NCBI GenBank assembly: GCA_014529385.2
Contig: CM043942.1
Span: 56,607,340 to 56,671,339 of the forward strand
DNA length: 64,000 bases
Direction of reading: 5' to 3'
DNA from: Adiantum capillus-veneris
Taxonomy: Eukaryota; Streptophyta; Polypodiopsida; Polypodiales; Pteridaceae
Below the pieces are notes generated by a model. The model did no database searches, was not told the origin of the DNA, and was given only the letters and a program-made list of their open reading frames with translations. The position numbers and the translations under genes are program-made. This document shows, in pieces, positions 39,557-51,670 of the stretch; the stretch's first letter is position 1, and every line of letters begins with the position of its first letter.

Positions 39557-41900
39557 TTATACGTCTCCCGAATAGAGAATAATGCAACTTAGAACTTCAT
39601 CGACCACATGCACAAGTACACGCATTTGGATGGTAAGAATGTTTGTTGGAAAGTACTTCTCCACCATGCACACTGCTTCAACAATATTTAAGCGTGCTGC
39701 ATCAAAGTTGTCTTCTCTTATCTCTTTTGAACTGATCCAGCATACCAACTCACTGATTTTGTAGATTGTTCATCTAATGTCATCTATCAAACAACCCTTC
39801 ATGAAAATTGGTAAGATGAACTGTAAAAATTTGTGCCAATCATGGGACTTAAGACCACTGAGATTGTCATCTCTCGTAAAAGCCGTTTTCAAACATCGTG
39901 TGTAACCTGTGGGAGTCTTGAATGAAGATATAGCTTTCTTCACTTGTTGCTCTTCTGTGTGACTCAGAACCCATGGACCTTTTGGTATAGTTCCATTGGG
40001 TTTAAGTTGAGGCCACATCTTTGGCATTCGACCCACAACTTGCAGGTCATCTCTTTGGGCCTTGCTCTCCCTTTTTCCAGTGATGGTCTTTTAGATTATC
40101 TCCCCCACATTCTTGAAGATGTGCATTGGGTCGAGCACATGATTAATCAGTAGGTCACTCCAATACGGGAGATCATGAAAAATAGAAAGTCTTTTCATTC
40201 CAGGTGGCATCCAATCTCCCCTCTCTAGCCATATGTTTTTCCAATTGCTCGCTTTGAGTGGATGCATATCATGTTTGCATATGTTTGGTCCATGTAGCTC
40301 ATTTCCTTCAGGCAAAAATCTACCATGCTCCTCGTAAACTTTCTTGGTCAAATGCTTAGAGCGGCAGAAGCCAAGTCGAGGACCACATTTTTGGACATGC
40401 ATGATTGCCCGAGTAACTCAAGTCTGAAACATCACATATTAATATTTAGATATAGCCATGAACCATATGCGTGTGAGGGTTTTAAAGGCACTTATCTGAG
40501 CACTCACCGAACCGTGGCCAATCGTGCATGGTCCACATGAGAATGCCTTGCACATGTACATTCCGTCGTTTGATTGGTTGGGACATATCAACCACATCGA
40601 TTCCTGTCCACAAGATTTGGAGCTCTTCTATAAGTGGTGCTAGATAGACGTCCATGTTCTTTGCTTTGTACTTTCTTGGGACGATCAATGACAACAACAG
40701 ATGGCATTTCTTGATAGCGAGCCATGGTGGAAGATTATAATTAACCAGAAAAATAGGCCACGTGCTCTATGACGAACTCCGTAATCCAAATGGGTTTACT
40801 CCATCCATTGCCATACCAAAGCGGATACATCGAGGCTCGTTCTTAAATGTAGGCCAAATTTTCTCTATGTGCTTCCATGCAGGAGAGTCAACAAGTACCC
40901 ACATAACATCATCTCTTGATCTAGTACTTGAGTGCCATGTCATCAAAGCAGCTATGGACTTGCACCTGAACATGCTCTTTATTCTTGGAACAATAAGAAA
41001 GTGTCGAAAAACCTTTGCTGGGATAAATTTTCCATTGTGTCCTCCCTGTACATGTTTGATCCACAATTGGAACACTGTTCTAGGCTTGTATACTCATTGC
41101 GAAAAGTATACAATCATTAGGACATGCATGTATTTTTTGATAATACAAGCCCAAATTAGTAAGAAGCTTTTTAGTGGCTGGACGGGTAGGGGGCATGTGA
41201 TTCCCTTCTGGCAAGATTTTCTCATTCAGCAACCTGACGTTACATGAACAAGTCAGTCCTTTGATCACTTTATATGAACTGTAATCTGAACTTTGCCATG
41301 CTTAGGATAAATATGTTTACCTAAAAAGCTCTGTGACTGAGGCGTCAGACAGACTACAAATTAAGCATTGCCAATGCGGTACGGAGAACTCATATTTTTG
41401 CACCAGTGTAGAGTGGCATGCATGCAAGACTTTGAATCATCTCGCCCTCCTCATTGTTGCTATCATGCCGTTGATATGAACGAGATGACTGAGGTTGGTC
41501 CATAGTACTACGTTTAATGTTGTCGCCTTTTATGCTAGAATCCATGTCAAAGAATGCGTCCAACATCTGCTCCATCTCTACTTCTTGAAATGCCGCTTCA
41601 GGTATTGCTTGGGAGGACTCAATCGATGGCTGCTCATTTGAAAATCGTCTTCTCTGGGATGAAGTTGGAGCAATATCTACTTGCAGACTTTGACCTTCAA
41701 TCTCTAGACCATGAGATCGATAACGCAGGTCTTGTACTTTCTCTATCGGAAAGAGACTGTGATTGCGTATGTGTTGGTCGTAGATTTTTCATTTTTGAAA
41801 GATCTGATGCTTGCAATGCGCACAAGGGCACGCCATCCTATCGTCCATACTTTATCTATCAATGAGCAACAAATAATTAAAACACTCTAGTTGTTATAAC
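39557..41900 (-). pseudogene. CACTA TNP2-type transposase (degenerate, C-terminus cut)
   Basis: Read on the minus strand in protein order: LNEKILPEGNHMPPT and KKLLTNLGLYYQKIHACPND (41.2 kb), EQCSNCGSNMYRE, MTWHSSTRSRDDVM and FGMAMDGVNPFG (40.8 kb), NYNLPPWLAIKKCHLLLSLI, NMDVYLAPLIEELQILW, GILMWTMHDWPRFG, an 84-bp GT-AG intron (40,424-40,507), HGRFLPEGNELHG, HVLDPMHIFKNV (40.1 kb), GLKSHDWHKFLQFILPIFMK and VEKYFPTNILTIQMRVLVHV (39.6 kb). This is the TNP2/DUF4218 series of En/Spm elements. Lesions include frame changes near 41,090, a TAG after VNPFGLRSSS, an extra A in an A run just after the intron, and an end at about 39,557 in the middle of DUF4218. The DUF4216 part is absent here. Confidence 0.75.
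40424..40507 (-). other. Intron of the TNP2 gene
   Basis: Minus strand GTTCG|GTGAGTGC ... GTTTCAG|ACTTGAG. Splicing joins WPRFG to DLSYSGNHACPKC, which fits the family text at this point, so the intron is supported by protein continuity. Confidence 0.65.
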
Positions 41901-42960
41901 TACAAGCTTTAACAACCTCACATTCTCTAGCCAGGCCTGATCCCCGCACACCTCGGTTTAGAGGTGCACGGAGATTAGGACCACAGGTTAATAATCTCGT
42001 CTTTATTGGTCAATGACTTATATTAAAGTTCTTGAAGTCTGTGTGCACTTTTGAGGTCCGATTGAATTTTTTCAACTATTTTCTACTAGCTCTAACAACC
42101 TTACATTCTCTAGCCGGGTTCGATCCCCGCACACCTCGGTCTAGAGGTGCACGGAGATTAGGATCACAGGGTAATAATCTTGTCTTTATTGGTCAATGAC
42201 TATATATAAAGGTTCTTTCAGTCTGTGTGCACTTTTGAAGTCCAATTGCGTTTTTTCTACTATTAATTTGACGCCAGCTCTAACCTAACCTATAATCTAA
42301 CCTATAATCTAACCTAACCTATAGCATAACCCTAACCTAAATTAATGTAACCTAACTTATAACCTAAACCTAACCTATAACCTAGCCTAACTGAAGTCCG
42401 TTTGCGTTTTTAGAAGTACAAGAGTCATCCTCGAAGTTCGATTGCGTTTTTTCTACTATTAATTTGACGATAGCTCTAACCTAACCTATAATCGTTATGC
42501 GTAACCTATACTCTAACCTAACATAAAACCTATACTTAACTTAACTTAATGTATATAACCTAATTAACTTATAACATATACCTAACCTATAACCTAACCT
42601 AACCGAAGTCCGTTTGTATTTTTAGAAGTACACGAGTCATCCTCGAAGTTCGATTGCGTTTTTACTACTATTAATTTGACACTAGGCTCTAACCTAACCT
42701 GTAATCATTATGCCTAACCTATAATATAATCTAACCTAAAGTAAAACCTATACCTAACCTAACTTAAGATAACCTATCTTATAACATCTACCTAACCTAA
42801 CCGAAGTCCGTTTGCGTTTTTAGAAAAACACGAGTCACTTCGAAGTCCGATTTCATTTTTTGAAGTACACGCGTCATATTCAAAGCCCGTTTATATCTTC
42901 TCGACTATTATGCCGTCAATAGCTCTAACCTAGCCTAGCACATAACCTAAACCTAACATA
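41890..42960 (+). repeat. Tandem array with tRNA-like head units grading into CCTAA-like tracts
   Basis: Six diverged units, starting near 41,905, 42,087, 42,275, 42,471, 42,684 and 42,920. Each begins with [TC]AGCTCTAAC and ends with a GAAGTCCGATTGCG..CTACTATTAATTTGAC block. Units 1-2 carry, after the start, CTCTAGCCGGGTTCGATCCC and CGCACACCTCGG, in which GGTTCGATCC is a perfect RNA polymerase III B box. Units 3-6 have instead degenerate runs of TAACCTAACC. Period 187-236 bp. Confidence 0.7.
42087..42160 (+). other. tRNA-like (SINE-head-like) segment with B box
   Basis: TAGCTC at 42,087 could be a weak A box, and GGTTCGATCC at 42,117-42,126 matches the B box. Spacing is 30 bp. No cloverleaf could be drawn, so this is not called a tRNA gene. 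The first unit has the mutated GGCCTGATCC. Confidence 0.4.
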
Positions 42961-42978
42961 ACCTAACCTAACATAAAA

Positions 42979-43413
42979 ACAACACAATGGTGAGGCGTTT
43001 AGCAAAATGACAAGCCTAGATCTTGCCCACAATGCATATGCGATGTGGGTAAGCTCTATGGCTTGCCAATTTGGCAAATGGATCACCATTGTGTTGTTTT
43101 TAGAGTTGCGAAGCGATTTTATGGCCTGAAAATCGCTCGCAGACATATAGACAACACCATGGCGAGCCGTTGGCAATATGGCAAACCATAGAGCTTGCCC
43201 ACAATGCATACGCCTTGTGAGCAAGCTTTATGGCTTTCCGTATTGCCAAACGGGTCGCCATTGTGTTGTTTTTAGGGGCACGAGGTAATTTTAGCGGTTG
43301 AAAATTGCTCGCAAACATATAGACAACACCATGGCGAGCCGTTTGGCAATACGACAAGCCATAAAGCTTGCCCACAATGCATATGCATTGTAAGCAAGAT
43401 CATGGCTTGCCGT
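42979..43413. repeat. 172-bp foldback satellite, first block
   Basis: ACAACACAATGG occurs at 42,979, and the related ACAACACCATGG at 43,151 and 43,323 (period exactly 172). GTGTTGTTTTTAG occurs at 43,091 and 43,263. Each unit is an imperfect hairpin of about 125 bp (arms AACAACACAATGG..GCCGT..GGCAAT and its complement, centre CACAATGCATATGC) plus a linker of about 47 bp containing GCTCGCA.ACATATAG. The third unit is interrupted by the solo LTR. Confidence 0.85.
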
Positions 43414-45487
43414 TGAGTGGCATAAAATGGTAACCATCTTTTTGCAACATTTGTCAGCCTACTCAACGTCCTCTTCCTCATATGTGTATATATTTTTCTA
43501 CGCTATCAAGTTATCTAGAGTAAATTCCCCCTCTTCGTTGAACCTTTGTGGCGACACATACATTATACTCTTCCAAAAAATGTCACCTTAGTCATATATT
43601 TATATTACCACCCTTTTCTTTTTTGCTTTGTAAATAGAATAAGCATACAATAACCAACTATATACCCCCAAACCTTCTTACCTCTTGTGAATTAGTAGTA
43701 GAAAAATAATATATCCATCTTCCACCCCATATAGATAAATTCCCATGGAAATCAACTCTCCACTTGTCTTTACCAAAGATTGTGGTCCCTCTCTACAAGC
43801 CTTCTATGCCCCTTACATAGGTGGCCCAATATCTCTTAAGAATATACATATAGTTTCTCTCCTTTCAAAAAGACTCCAATTGTATATTCTTTTCACAATC
43901 AAATAATATTGGGCCCTCCTCTATTTGTTTAAGCATCATAGCCTTTTGAAAAAGCATGATTCCCCTTGGATGCATACAAGCAAAGGGCCCATACAAGAAG
44001 ACTTGGAAGCAAAAGGTTCCCTAGCCTAGTGTGGACCTTCCAAACCAAATTCCTTGGTGCATGGGCGTGAAGAATAGTCCAAATTCATATCAAACATGTT
44101 GAGAAGGTCAATTTTTTCTTTTGAAGCATGTCATTCCGAGCTACAGGTAAAAAGTTATGGTCAAAATAGTATAAATCTGTCAGATTCGCAGCAAAAGGGA
44201 ACTGTAAATCAAGTAAATCAAGAGGGTGAGATCTTATTTTTCCCCTACTCATCTTCTAGAAGAGCAATGAGTGTTCAAGGTCACTTGCATGTGATGGGAC
44301 CAACCTAAAGATGCTTTCTAAATGCCAAGACAGACAAGTTAAGATACCCCGCAGGAGCCACCCGTAGGGCCTCATGGCGGGGCCCACCTACATTATGCAC
44401 CCCTATGGAGCCTTCACGGTCTAAAATGATATTTTTGGTGAATAAATAGTCCCTTTTATGTCCGATATTCAATGAGTGGTCAAAGGACACTTAATTAGGT
44501 CTAATCACTTACTCTAATTAAGTGTAGCATAATCCCACTCCTACACAACTATAAATAGCCCCCCTTGGAGAGACTCAATGACACACACCTATATTTTCAA
44601 CTTCATGTTGTTTCTTGATCAATAGTAGAGAAAACCCCAACTCTCCCTCTTTCACATCCTCCCTCCTAACCCTCCTCTTTGGAGGAAGTGCAACTCTATT
44701 CTCCACTCTTTCCATTTTACAATCTCTTACTCCATCAACCCAATAAATCATTTGTAGCACCTCAATAACTTGTAAATACATCATGATATCTCTCATGGTT
44801 ATGTTAATGATCATGAAATCATCTTCAAAACTTTCAAGTGTCGCAATTTGTGATGGTTAGCCAGCGTCTGTCCTCCCCTTAAAAGGTGTGCGAGAAATCA
44901 AGTAAGTGTTCTATTCTGAATTTACCATTGGTTTGTTTCTCCACACTTATTCAATTGGTCTAAAGAAATTTCTCACTCCAACTCTCTTTTGCTTCATTAC
45001 ATATGCATGTGGCTACCTCTCATGGTGATTTTATTTGTGTCACGGCATTACATAGATGGAGATGAGCTCTCTATGCAAAGTGTGTTAGTTTGATGTAAGT
45101 GATTCTCTTGTGTGTTTGAGAGGCAAGTCTTGTGCGCATGATTTTTTGATGAGTGATTGAGAGAGGAAGAGTTTGGATGTATTATGGGTATTCTTATGGG
45201 GAGAAGGTGAATGCTATTCCACAAATTGCATATTTCATTTTGATGCACGGCATTGGGTTGCATAATCGTTGATGGTGTTCAAGTGTCCAAAGTGTATATA
45301 GAGTAAGGGGGTTTTCAAAGTGTGTTGCTTGAGTGGGTGAGTCCAAGTGTTATTTTGATTGGTTTCCTTCTCCACTCCCAAAAGAAGGTGGTGCCCCAAG
45401 TAGTGTGCGTACCTCTTTACGAACATTTTGTGAGGGTAGGCCCATTGGTTTGGGTTTAGAGGCCCCATTTCAAAAAGCTCGCCCTCA
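43414..45487 (+). repeat. Solo LTR, 2,074 bp, with 4-bp target duplication
   Basis: TGAGTGGC...GCTCGCCCTCA, flanked by CCGT at 43,410-43,413 and 45,488-45,491. Removing it restores CTTGCCGTATTGCCAAA, the text of the intact satellite units. A TATA box lies at about 44,550. The 3' part (GGTGGTGCCCCAAG, GGGTTTAGAGGCCCC) resembles the end of the S-family LTRs, so it is a related family. No internal region is present. Confidence 0.85.
44549..44558 (+). promoter_or_regulatory. TATA box of the solo LTR
   Basis: ACTATAAATAGCCCC, a canonical plant TATA context inside the LTR; the duplicate copy is at about 49,019. Confidence 0.5.
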
Positions 45488-45715
45488 CCGTATTGCCAAA
45501 TGGCTCGCCATGGTGCTATTTTAGGACTTGAAATCCGCTCGCGGACATATAAACAACACAATGGCAAGCCGTTGGCAATACGAAAAGCCATAGAGCTTGC
45601 CCACAATGCAAATGTGTTGTGTGTAAGCTTTATGGATTGCCGTATTGACGAGCGGAATGCCATTGTGTTGTTTTTAATATGCGCTGTGGGTAAGCTCTAT
45701 AGATTTCCGTATTGT
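45488..45715. repeat. 172-bp foldback satellite, second block
   Basis: Completes the unit broken by the solo LTR and adds a further hairpin (ACAACACAATGG at 45,553 to CCATTGTGTTGTTTTTA at about 45,677), then a partial unit. The duplicate lies at 49,957-50,185. Confidence 0.8.
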
Positions 45716-45912
45716 CGAATGTAGCTTAACCTAACTTAACCTAATGTAGCTTTACCTAACCTAACGTAACTGAACCTAACCTAACATATAAGATAACCTA
45801 ACTTAACTTAACGTAACTTAACCTAATATAACTTAACGTAACGTAGCTTAACTTAACATAACCTAACTTCATCTAACTTAACTTATAACTTAAACTTAAC
45901 CTAAAACATAAA
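45716..45912. repeat. Degenerate TAACCTAAC tract
   Basis: About 200 bp built of AACCTAAC, AACTTAAC and AACGTAAC variants, directly next to the foldback units, as at 42.3-42.97 kb. No perfect run longer than a few units, so it is not a functional telomere array. Confidence 0.8.
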
Positions 45913-46204
45913 CCCCATCAACTACATAATTTGAAAAACGACATAATTCAATAGAAAATTTCTACAAAACAAGATTTTTTCATAAACTTAAACAAATTTT
46001 TCCATAATTTATAATGAAATTTCACATAAGAAATCCTAATTTCTTTTAAAGCATTAATGAAAGTTTAAAGCATGAAATTTTCTTCTTTTAATATACAAAG
46101 TAATTTAAATAAACTTAATATGCATTTAAAGGTTTGAGCACTCACATTAGTACTATTTGAGCAATGAAAGTTGTCGCCTAAGTCCTAGAACCTCCAAAAA
46201 CGCA
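45913..46204. other. AT-rich non-coding stretch
   Basis: No gene or repeat structure beyond short A/T runs; the duplicate copy is at 50,385-50,672. Confidence 0.5.
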
Positions 46205-46260
46205 GACACAAACACAAACACAAACACAAACACAAACACAAACACAAACACAAACACAAA
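46205..46260. repeat. (ACACAA)n microsatellite
   Basis: About nine hexamer units; the duplicate copy (50,675-50,711) has about six. Confidence 0.95.
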
Positions 46261-46261
46261 G

Positions 46262-47147
46262 TTAAATCCTAAACCCTAAATCTACAAGTAAACATGAAAA
46301 TAATCTTACCTTAGTGTTATGTGCTAACCCACAAGCAAGATTAGCACCTCCGATGGTGTGTATCGCAGCAGATCTGTGAGAGAGGGTGAAGAGGAGAGCT
46401 CGAGATGTGGTACAAGAATTAGGAGAAATGCGCAAAGAAAGCCCGCGGTTTCGGTTTTTGTAGGTACCGATGGTACAGCTACCGGTATAGACGTCGGAAT
46501 AGTCAACGGAAGGGGTGTCGGAATGCGCATTTGCACTAGAGTCGGAAGACCTGCCGAAATAGGCGTCAAAATTTTGAAAATGAAATTTAAAAAAAAACCT
46601 TGGCTCCCTCCATAAATACACACACATATATCGACACCCGCCAGTGACGCGGATAATGTGGCACCGAAATTCAAGTGATCTCTTATAGTGACACCTTAAT
46701 CTTGTCAATTTTCTAGTTAGGCATTGCTGTTTTATGTTTGCTGCCTTCATGTGTTGCAACAATCTGGGTCCTAATTTATTAGATCATCACATGCATTGGC
46801 ATAGTGTGGCTGTGATGGTATTTTACAAGCTTTTGAAGCTATTAGCAATATGATCTCATGAAGAGGGATTGCATATGAGTGACTCCATCTTGCAACATTC
46901 TTCTTGCTATCCAGGATGTTGTATGTGTTGGAGTGCACTGACTGCACAATATGCCCAACATGCCCAACATGGTTGGATGCTAAATGAAGTCCGTTCCTCA
47001 AACGCAATCACCTTTGCAATATGCGCCTTGAAGATTTGTTGGCATTGGGCAAGACATTTACATGGACAAGAAAATTTGGTGAGAATGCTAGTTGCGGGGC
47101 TATTGCGTATAGTTGCTTGGCATTGCTTTGATCGACATGCATGCAAG

Positions 47148-47149
<2 letters not shown>
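46262..47149. other. Unrecognised unique-looking sequence
   Basis: Open frames exist on both strands (for example minus 46,762-46,262 and plus 46,869-47,150), but none has protein-like composition and they overlap each other. On the minus strand a CTAAGGTAAGAT at about 46,307-46,318 could be a 5' splice site and GTATTTATG (about 46,613) a weak TATA box, so a promoter/first-exon fragment is possible. The duplicate is at 50,713-51,600. Confidence 0.3.

Positions 47150-47193
<44 letters not shown>
47150..47193. repeat. (GA)n microsatellite, unit 1
   Basis: About 22 GA units; the duplicate at 51,601-51,666 has 33. Confidence 0.97.
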
Positions 47194-47197
<4 letters not shown>

Positions 47198-47834
47198 TAG
47201 CAGATACCTTACCTTGCGCTCCTTGCTCGCTCAAGTCTCCAGCTTGCACAGTGCAAAGCTTTCTTTATACAAGCGCTAGTTTTATTACAAGCATGCAACA
47301 TATATGGCTCAAAAGGAACGCACGAAAGGCATGCCGTGCCAACAAAAGCATGCATCAGTAATGGATATAGAGCTCGTTGGTGGTTTTAGTTTTAGAGCTA
47401 ATGTAGGATGTATTTTACACCAAGACAATCGTTGTAAGGTTTGCCTTTTCTCTAAGATTCGATATCTGAGCTCTACATTTAGACTTAAGTTTTGGTATTC
47501 CACGTTGAATGTTAGAATGCAATTGCGATATCAAGATGAAAAATCTGCAAGCATTTAAGCCTATCATGTCCATGAACAAGAACACACCAAATCCATTTTG
47601 GAAGGAGAATCTTTCGTTTGGAATTGATGAATCATTTGATGAACAAAATGTTGTTCATTGTCAAAATGAATGGTGGAAGACTCAATATAGATAAGGATGG
47701 TCATTATAGTAGTCATGAGCTATTGCCAGAAGTCAGAGAAGATATGACAAGATGGTTATCACAACAGAAATGACTTGTTGGCAGAAATCAGAGAAGATAT
47801 AATGATGGAGTTTGCAGCGAATATGATTGACGTT
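47194..47834 (+). other. Unrecognised segment left of the S-family LTR
   Basis: Short ORFs without recognisable features. The last ~80 bp in one frame read DLLAEIREDIMMEFAANMID, matching EFLAEIREDMIMEITAHMID on the other side of the S2 element (58,762-58,821). The two sides are therefore one sequence family interrupted by S2. Confidence 0.45.
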
Positions 47835-48179
47835 GATAGCCGTTTTTCGGCTCTCTGTGATTGCCATAGTGAGTTATCCCCCCCTATCAAATCACTCAAA
47901 CACTGTGGTTACCCTCACCCTTTCACTGTATATAGGTGCGTGTGAGTTAGGGGACTTTTCCCATATTTCCTTATTGAAATAAAAAACCTCAATTAGCTAG
48001 TCATTGGGCTAGTTGAGCCAATAAATAAATAAATAAATAAATAATATAAATATATTATGGCCCATGCGTATGTAAATATTTCTTTGTATATAGGGCCTAA
48101 ATAAAAGATTTTTTCATAATTATTTTGGTATTTATTTAAATATTTCTACCTAGGTGTGTGTTATTTATGCTATGTACCA
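47835..48179 (+). repeat. Truncated S-family LTR (duplication remnant)
   Basis: TGATAGCCGTTTTTCGGCTC to TTATTTATGCTATGTAC, then the junction of the 4.47-kb tandem duplication. It is the copy of 52,307-52,650, left behind by the duplication, and not an independent insertion. Confidence 0.9.
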
Positions 48180-50674
48180 TCTTCCATCTTCCACCCCATA
48201 TAGATAAATTCCCATGGAAATCAACTCTCCACTTGTCTTTACCAAAGATTATGGTCCCTCTCTACAAGCCTTCTATGCCCCCTACATAGGTGGCCCAATA
48301 TCTCTTAAGAATATACATATAGTTTCTCTCCTTTCAAAAAGACTCCAATTGCATATTATTTTCACAAGCAAATAATATTGGGCCCTCCTCTATTTGTTTA
48401 AGCATCATAGCCTTTTGAAAAAGCATGATTCCCCTTGGATGCATACAAGCAAAGGGCCCATACAAGAAGACTTGGAAGCAAAAGGTTCCCTAGCCTAGTG
48501 TGGACCTTCCAAACTGAATTCCTTGGTGCATGGGCGTGAAGAATAGTTCAAATTCATATCAAACATGTTGAGAAGGTCAATTTTGCCTTTTGAAGCATGT
48601 CATTCCGAGCTACAGGTAAAAAGTTATGGTCAAAATAGTGTAAATCTGTCAGATTCGCAGCAAAAGGGAACTGTAAATCAAGTAAATCAAGAGGGTGAGA
48701 TCTTATTTTTCTCCTACTCATCTTCTAGAAGAGCAATGAGTGTTCAAGGTCACTTGCATGTGATGGGACCAACCTAAAGATGCTTTCTAAATGCCAAGAC
48801 AGACAAGTTGAGATACCCCGCAGGAGCCACCTGTAGGGCCTCATGGTGGGGCCCACCTACATTATGCACCCCTATGGAGCCTTCACGGTCTAAAATGATA
48901 TTTTTGGTGAATAAATAGTCCCTTTTATGTCCAATATTCAATGAGTGGTCAAAGGACACTTAATTAGGTCTAATCACTTACTCTAATTAAGTGTAGCATA
49001 ATCCCACTCCTACACAACTATAAATAGCCCCCCTTGGAGAGACTCAATGACACACACCTATATTTTCAACTTCATGTTTTTTCTTGATCAATAGTAGAGA
49101 AAACCCCAACTCTCCCTCTTTTACATCCTCCCTCCTAACCCTCCTCTTTGGAGGAAGTGCAACTCTATTCTCCACTCTTTCCATTCTACAATCTCTTACT
49201 CCATCAACCCAATAAATCATTTGTAGCACCTCAATAACTTGTAAATACATCATGATCTCTCTCATGGTTATGTTAATGATCATGAAATCATCTTCAAAAC
49301 TTTCAAGTGTCGCAATTCGTGATGGTTAGCCAGCGTCTGTCCTCCCCTTAAAAGGTGTGCGAGAAATCAAGTAAGTGTTCTATTCTCAATTTACCATTGG
49401 TTTGTTTCTCCACACTTATTCAATTGGTCTAAAGAAATTTCTCACTCCAACTCTCTTTTGCTTCATTACATATGCATGTGGCTACCTCTCATGGTGATTT
49501 TATTTGTGTCACGGCATTGCATAGATGGAGATGAGCTCTCTATGCAAAGTGTGTTAGTTTGATGTAAGTGATTCTCTTGTGTGTTTGAGAGGCAAGTCTT
49601 GTGCGCATGATTTTTTGATGAGTGATTGAGAGAGGAAGAGTTTGGATGTATTATGGGTATTCTTATGGGGAGAAGGTGAATGCTATTCCACAAATTGCAT
49701 ATTTCATTTTGATGCACGGCATTGGGTTGCATAATCGTTGATGGTGTTCAAGTGTCCAAAGTGTATATAGAGTAAGGGGGTTTTCAAAGTGTGTTGCTTG
49801 AGTGGGTGAGTGCAAGTGTTATTTTGATTGGTTTCCTTCTCCACTCCCAAAAGAAGGTGGTGCCCCAAGTTGTGTGCGTACCTCTTTACGAACATTTTGT
49901 GAGGGTAGGCCCATTGGTTTGGGTTTAGAGGCCCCATTTCAAAAAGCTCGCCCTCACCGTATTGCCAAATGGCTCGCCATGGTGCTATTTTAGGACTTGA
50001 AATCCGCTCGCGGACATATAAACAACACAATGGCAAGCCGTTGGCAATACGAAAAGCCATAGAGCTTGCCCACAATGCAAATGTGTTGTGTGTAAGCTTT
50101 ATGGATTGCCGTATTGACGAACGGAACGCCATTGTGTTGTTTTTAATATGCGCTGTGGGTAAGCTCTATAGATTTCCGTATTGTCGAATGTAGCTTAACC
50201 TAACTTAACCTAATGTAGCTTTACCTAACCTAACGTAACTGAACCTAACCTAACATATAAGATAACCTAACTTAACTTAACGTAACTTAACCTAATATAA
50301 CTTAACGTAACGTAGCTTAACTTAACATAACCTAACTTCATCTAACTTAACTTATAACTTAAACTTAACCTAAAACATAAACCCCATCAACTACATAATT
50401 TGAAAAACGACATAATTCAATAGAAAATTTCTACAAAACAAGATTTTTTCATAAACTTAAACAAATTTTTCCATAATTTATAATGAAATTTCACATAAGA
50501 AATCCTAATTTCTTTTAAAGCATTAATGAAAGTTTAAAGCATGAAATTTTCTTTTTTTAATATACAAAGTAATTTAAATAAACTTAATATGCATTTAAAG
50601 GTTTGAGCACTCACATTAGTACTATTTGAGAAATGAAAGTTGTCGCCTAAGTCCTAGAACCTCCAAAAACGCAG

Positions 50675-50711
50675 ACACAAACACAAACACAAACACAAAC
50701 ACAAACACAAA
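50675..50711. repeat. (ACACAA)n microsatellite, unit 2
   Basis: About six units, three fewer than the copy at 46,205. Confidence 0.95.
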
Positions 50712-51598
50712 GTTAAATCCTAAACCCTAAATCTACAAGTAAACATGAAAATAATCTTACCTTAGTGTTATGTGCTAACCCACAAGCAAGATTAGCACCT
50801 CCGATGGTGTGTATCGCAGCAGATCTGTGAGAGAGGGTGAAGAGGAGAGCTCGAGATGTGGTACAAGAATTAGGAGAAATGCGCAAAGAAAGCCCGCGGT
50901 TTCGGTTTTTGTAGGTACCGATGGTACAGCTACCGGTATAGACGTCGGAATAGTCAACGGAAGGGGTGTCGGAATGCGCATTTGCACTAGAGTCGGAAGA
51001 CCTGCCGAAATAGGCGTCAAAATTTTGAAAATGAAATTTAAAAAAAAACCTTGGCTCCCTCCATAAATACACACACATATATCGACACCCGCCAGTGACG
51101 CGGATAATGTGGCGCCGAAATTCAAGTGATCTCTTGTAGTGACACCTTAATCTTGTCAATTTTCTAGTTTGGCATTGCTGTTTTATGTTTGCTGCCTTCA
51201 TGTGTTGCAACAATCTGGGTCCTAATTTATTAGATCATCACATGCATTGGCATAGTGTGGCTGTGATGGTATTTTACAAGCTTTTGAAGCTATTAGCAAT
51301 ATGATCTCATGAAGAGGGATTGCATATGAGTGACTCCATCTTGCAACATTCTTCTTGCTATCCAGGATGTTGTATGTGTTGGAGTGCACTGACTGCACAA
51401 TATGCCCAACATGCCCAACATGGTTGGATGCTAAATGAAGTCCGTTCCTCAAATGCAATCACCTTTGCAATATGCGCCTTGAAGATTTGTTGGCATTGGG
51501 CAAGACATTTACATGGACAAGAAAATTTGGTGAGAATGCTAGTTGCGGGGCTATTGCGTATAGTTGCTTGGCATTGCTTTGATCGACATGCATGCAAG

Positions 51599-51600
<2 letters not shown>

Positions 51601-51666
<66 letters not shown>
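51601..51666. repeat. (GA)n microsatellite, unit 2
   Basis: 66 bp of pure GA, 22 bp longer than in unit 1. Confidence 0.97.

Positions 51667-51670
<4 letters not shown>

Larger units (their letters stand above)
43714..48182 (+). repeat. 4.47-kb tandem duplication, unit 1
   Basis: From CCATCTTCCACCCCAT (43,715) the sequence is repeated from 48,184 with only scattered differences. Offset 4,469 at the start, 4,451 after the ACACAA microsatellite, 4,473 at the end. The unit holds most of the solo LTR, foldback and CCTAA-like sequence, microsatellites, an unrecognised 1.5-kb stretch and the first 345 bp of an S-family LTR. Confidence 0.95.

Noticed and set aside
42087-42160. tRNA gene
   Set aside because: A good B box but only a partial A box, no acceptor-stem pairing and no cloverleaf; treated as a tRNA-like repeat head.
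45716-45912. Interstitial telomere
   Set aside because: Degenerate AACCTAAC/AACTTAAC text with no long perfect array and not the plant TTTAGGG unit.
46262-46762. 166-codon minus-strand ORF, present again at 50,713-51,213
   Set aside because: It overlaps other frames of equal length, has Cys/Ser-rich non-protein-like composition, and its conservation is explained by the recent segmental duplication.
47835-48179. Independent S-family LTR insertion
   Set aside because: It is part of the 4.47-kb duplication, identical in flanks to 52,307, and breaks exactly at the duplication junction.
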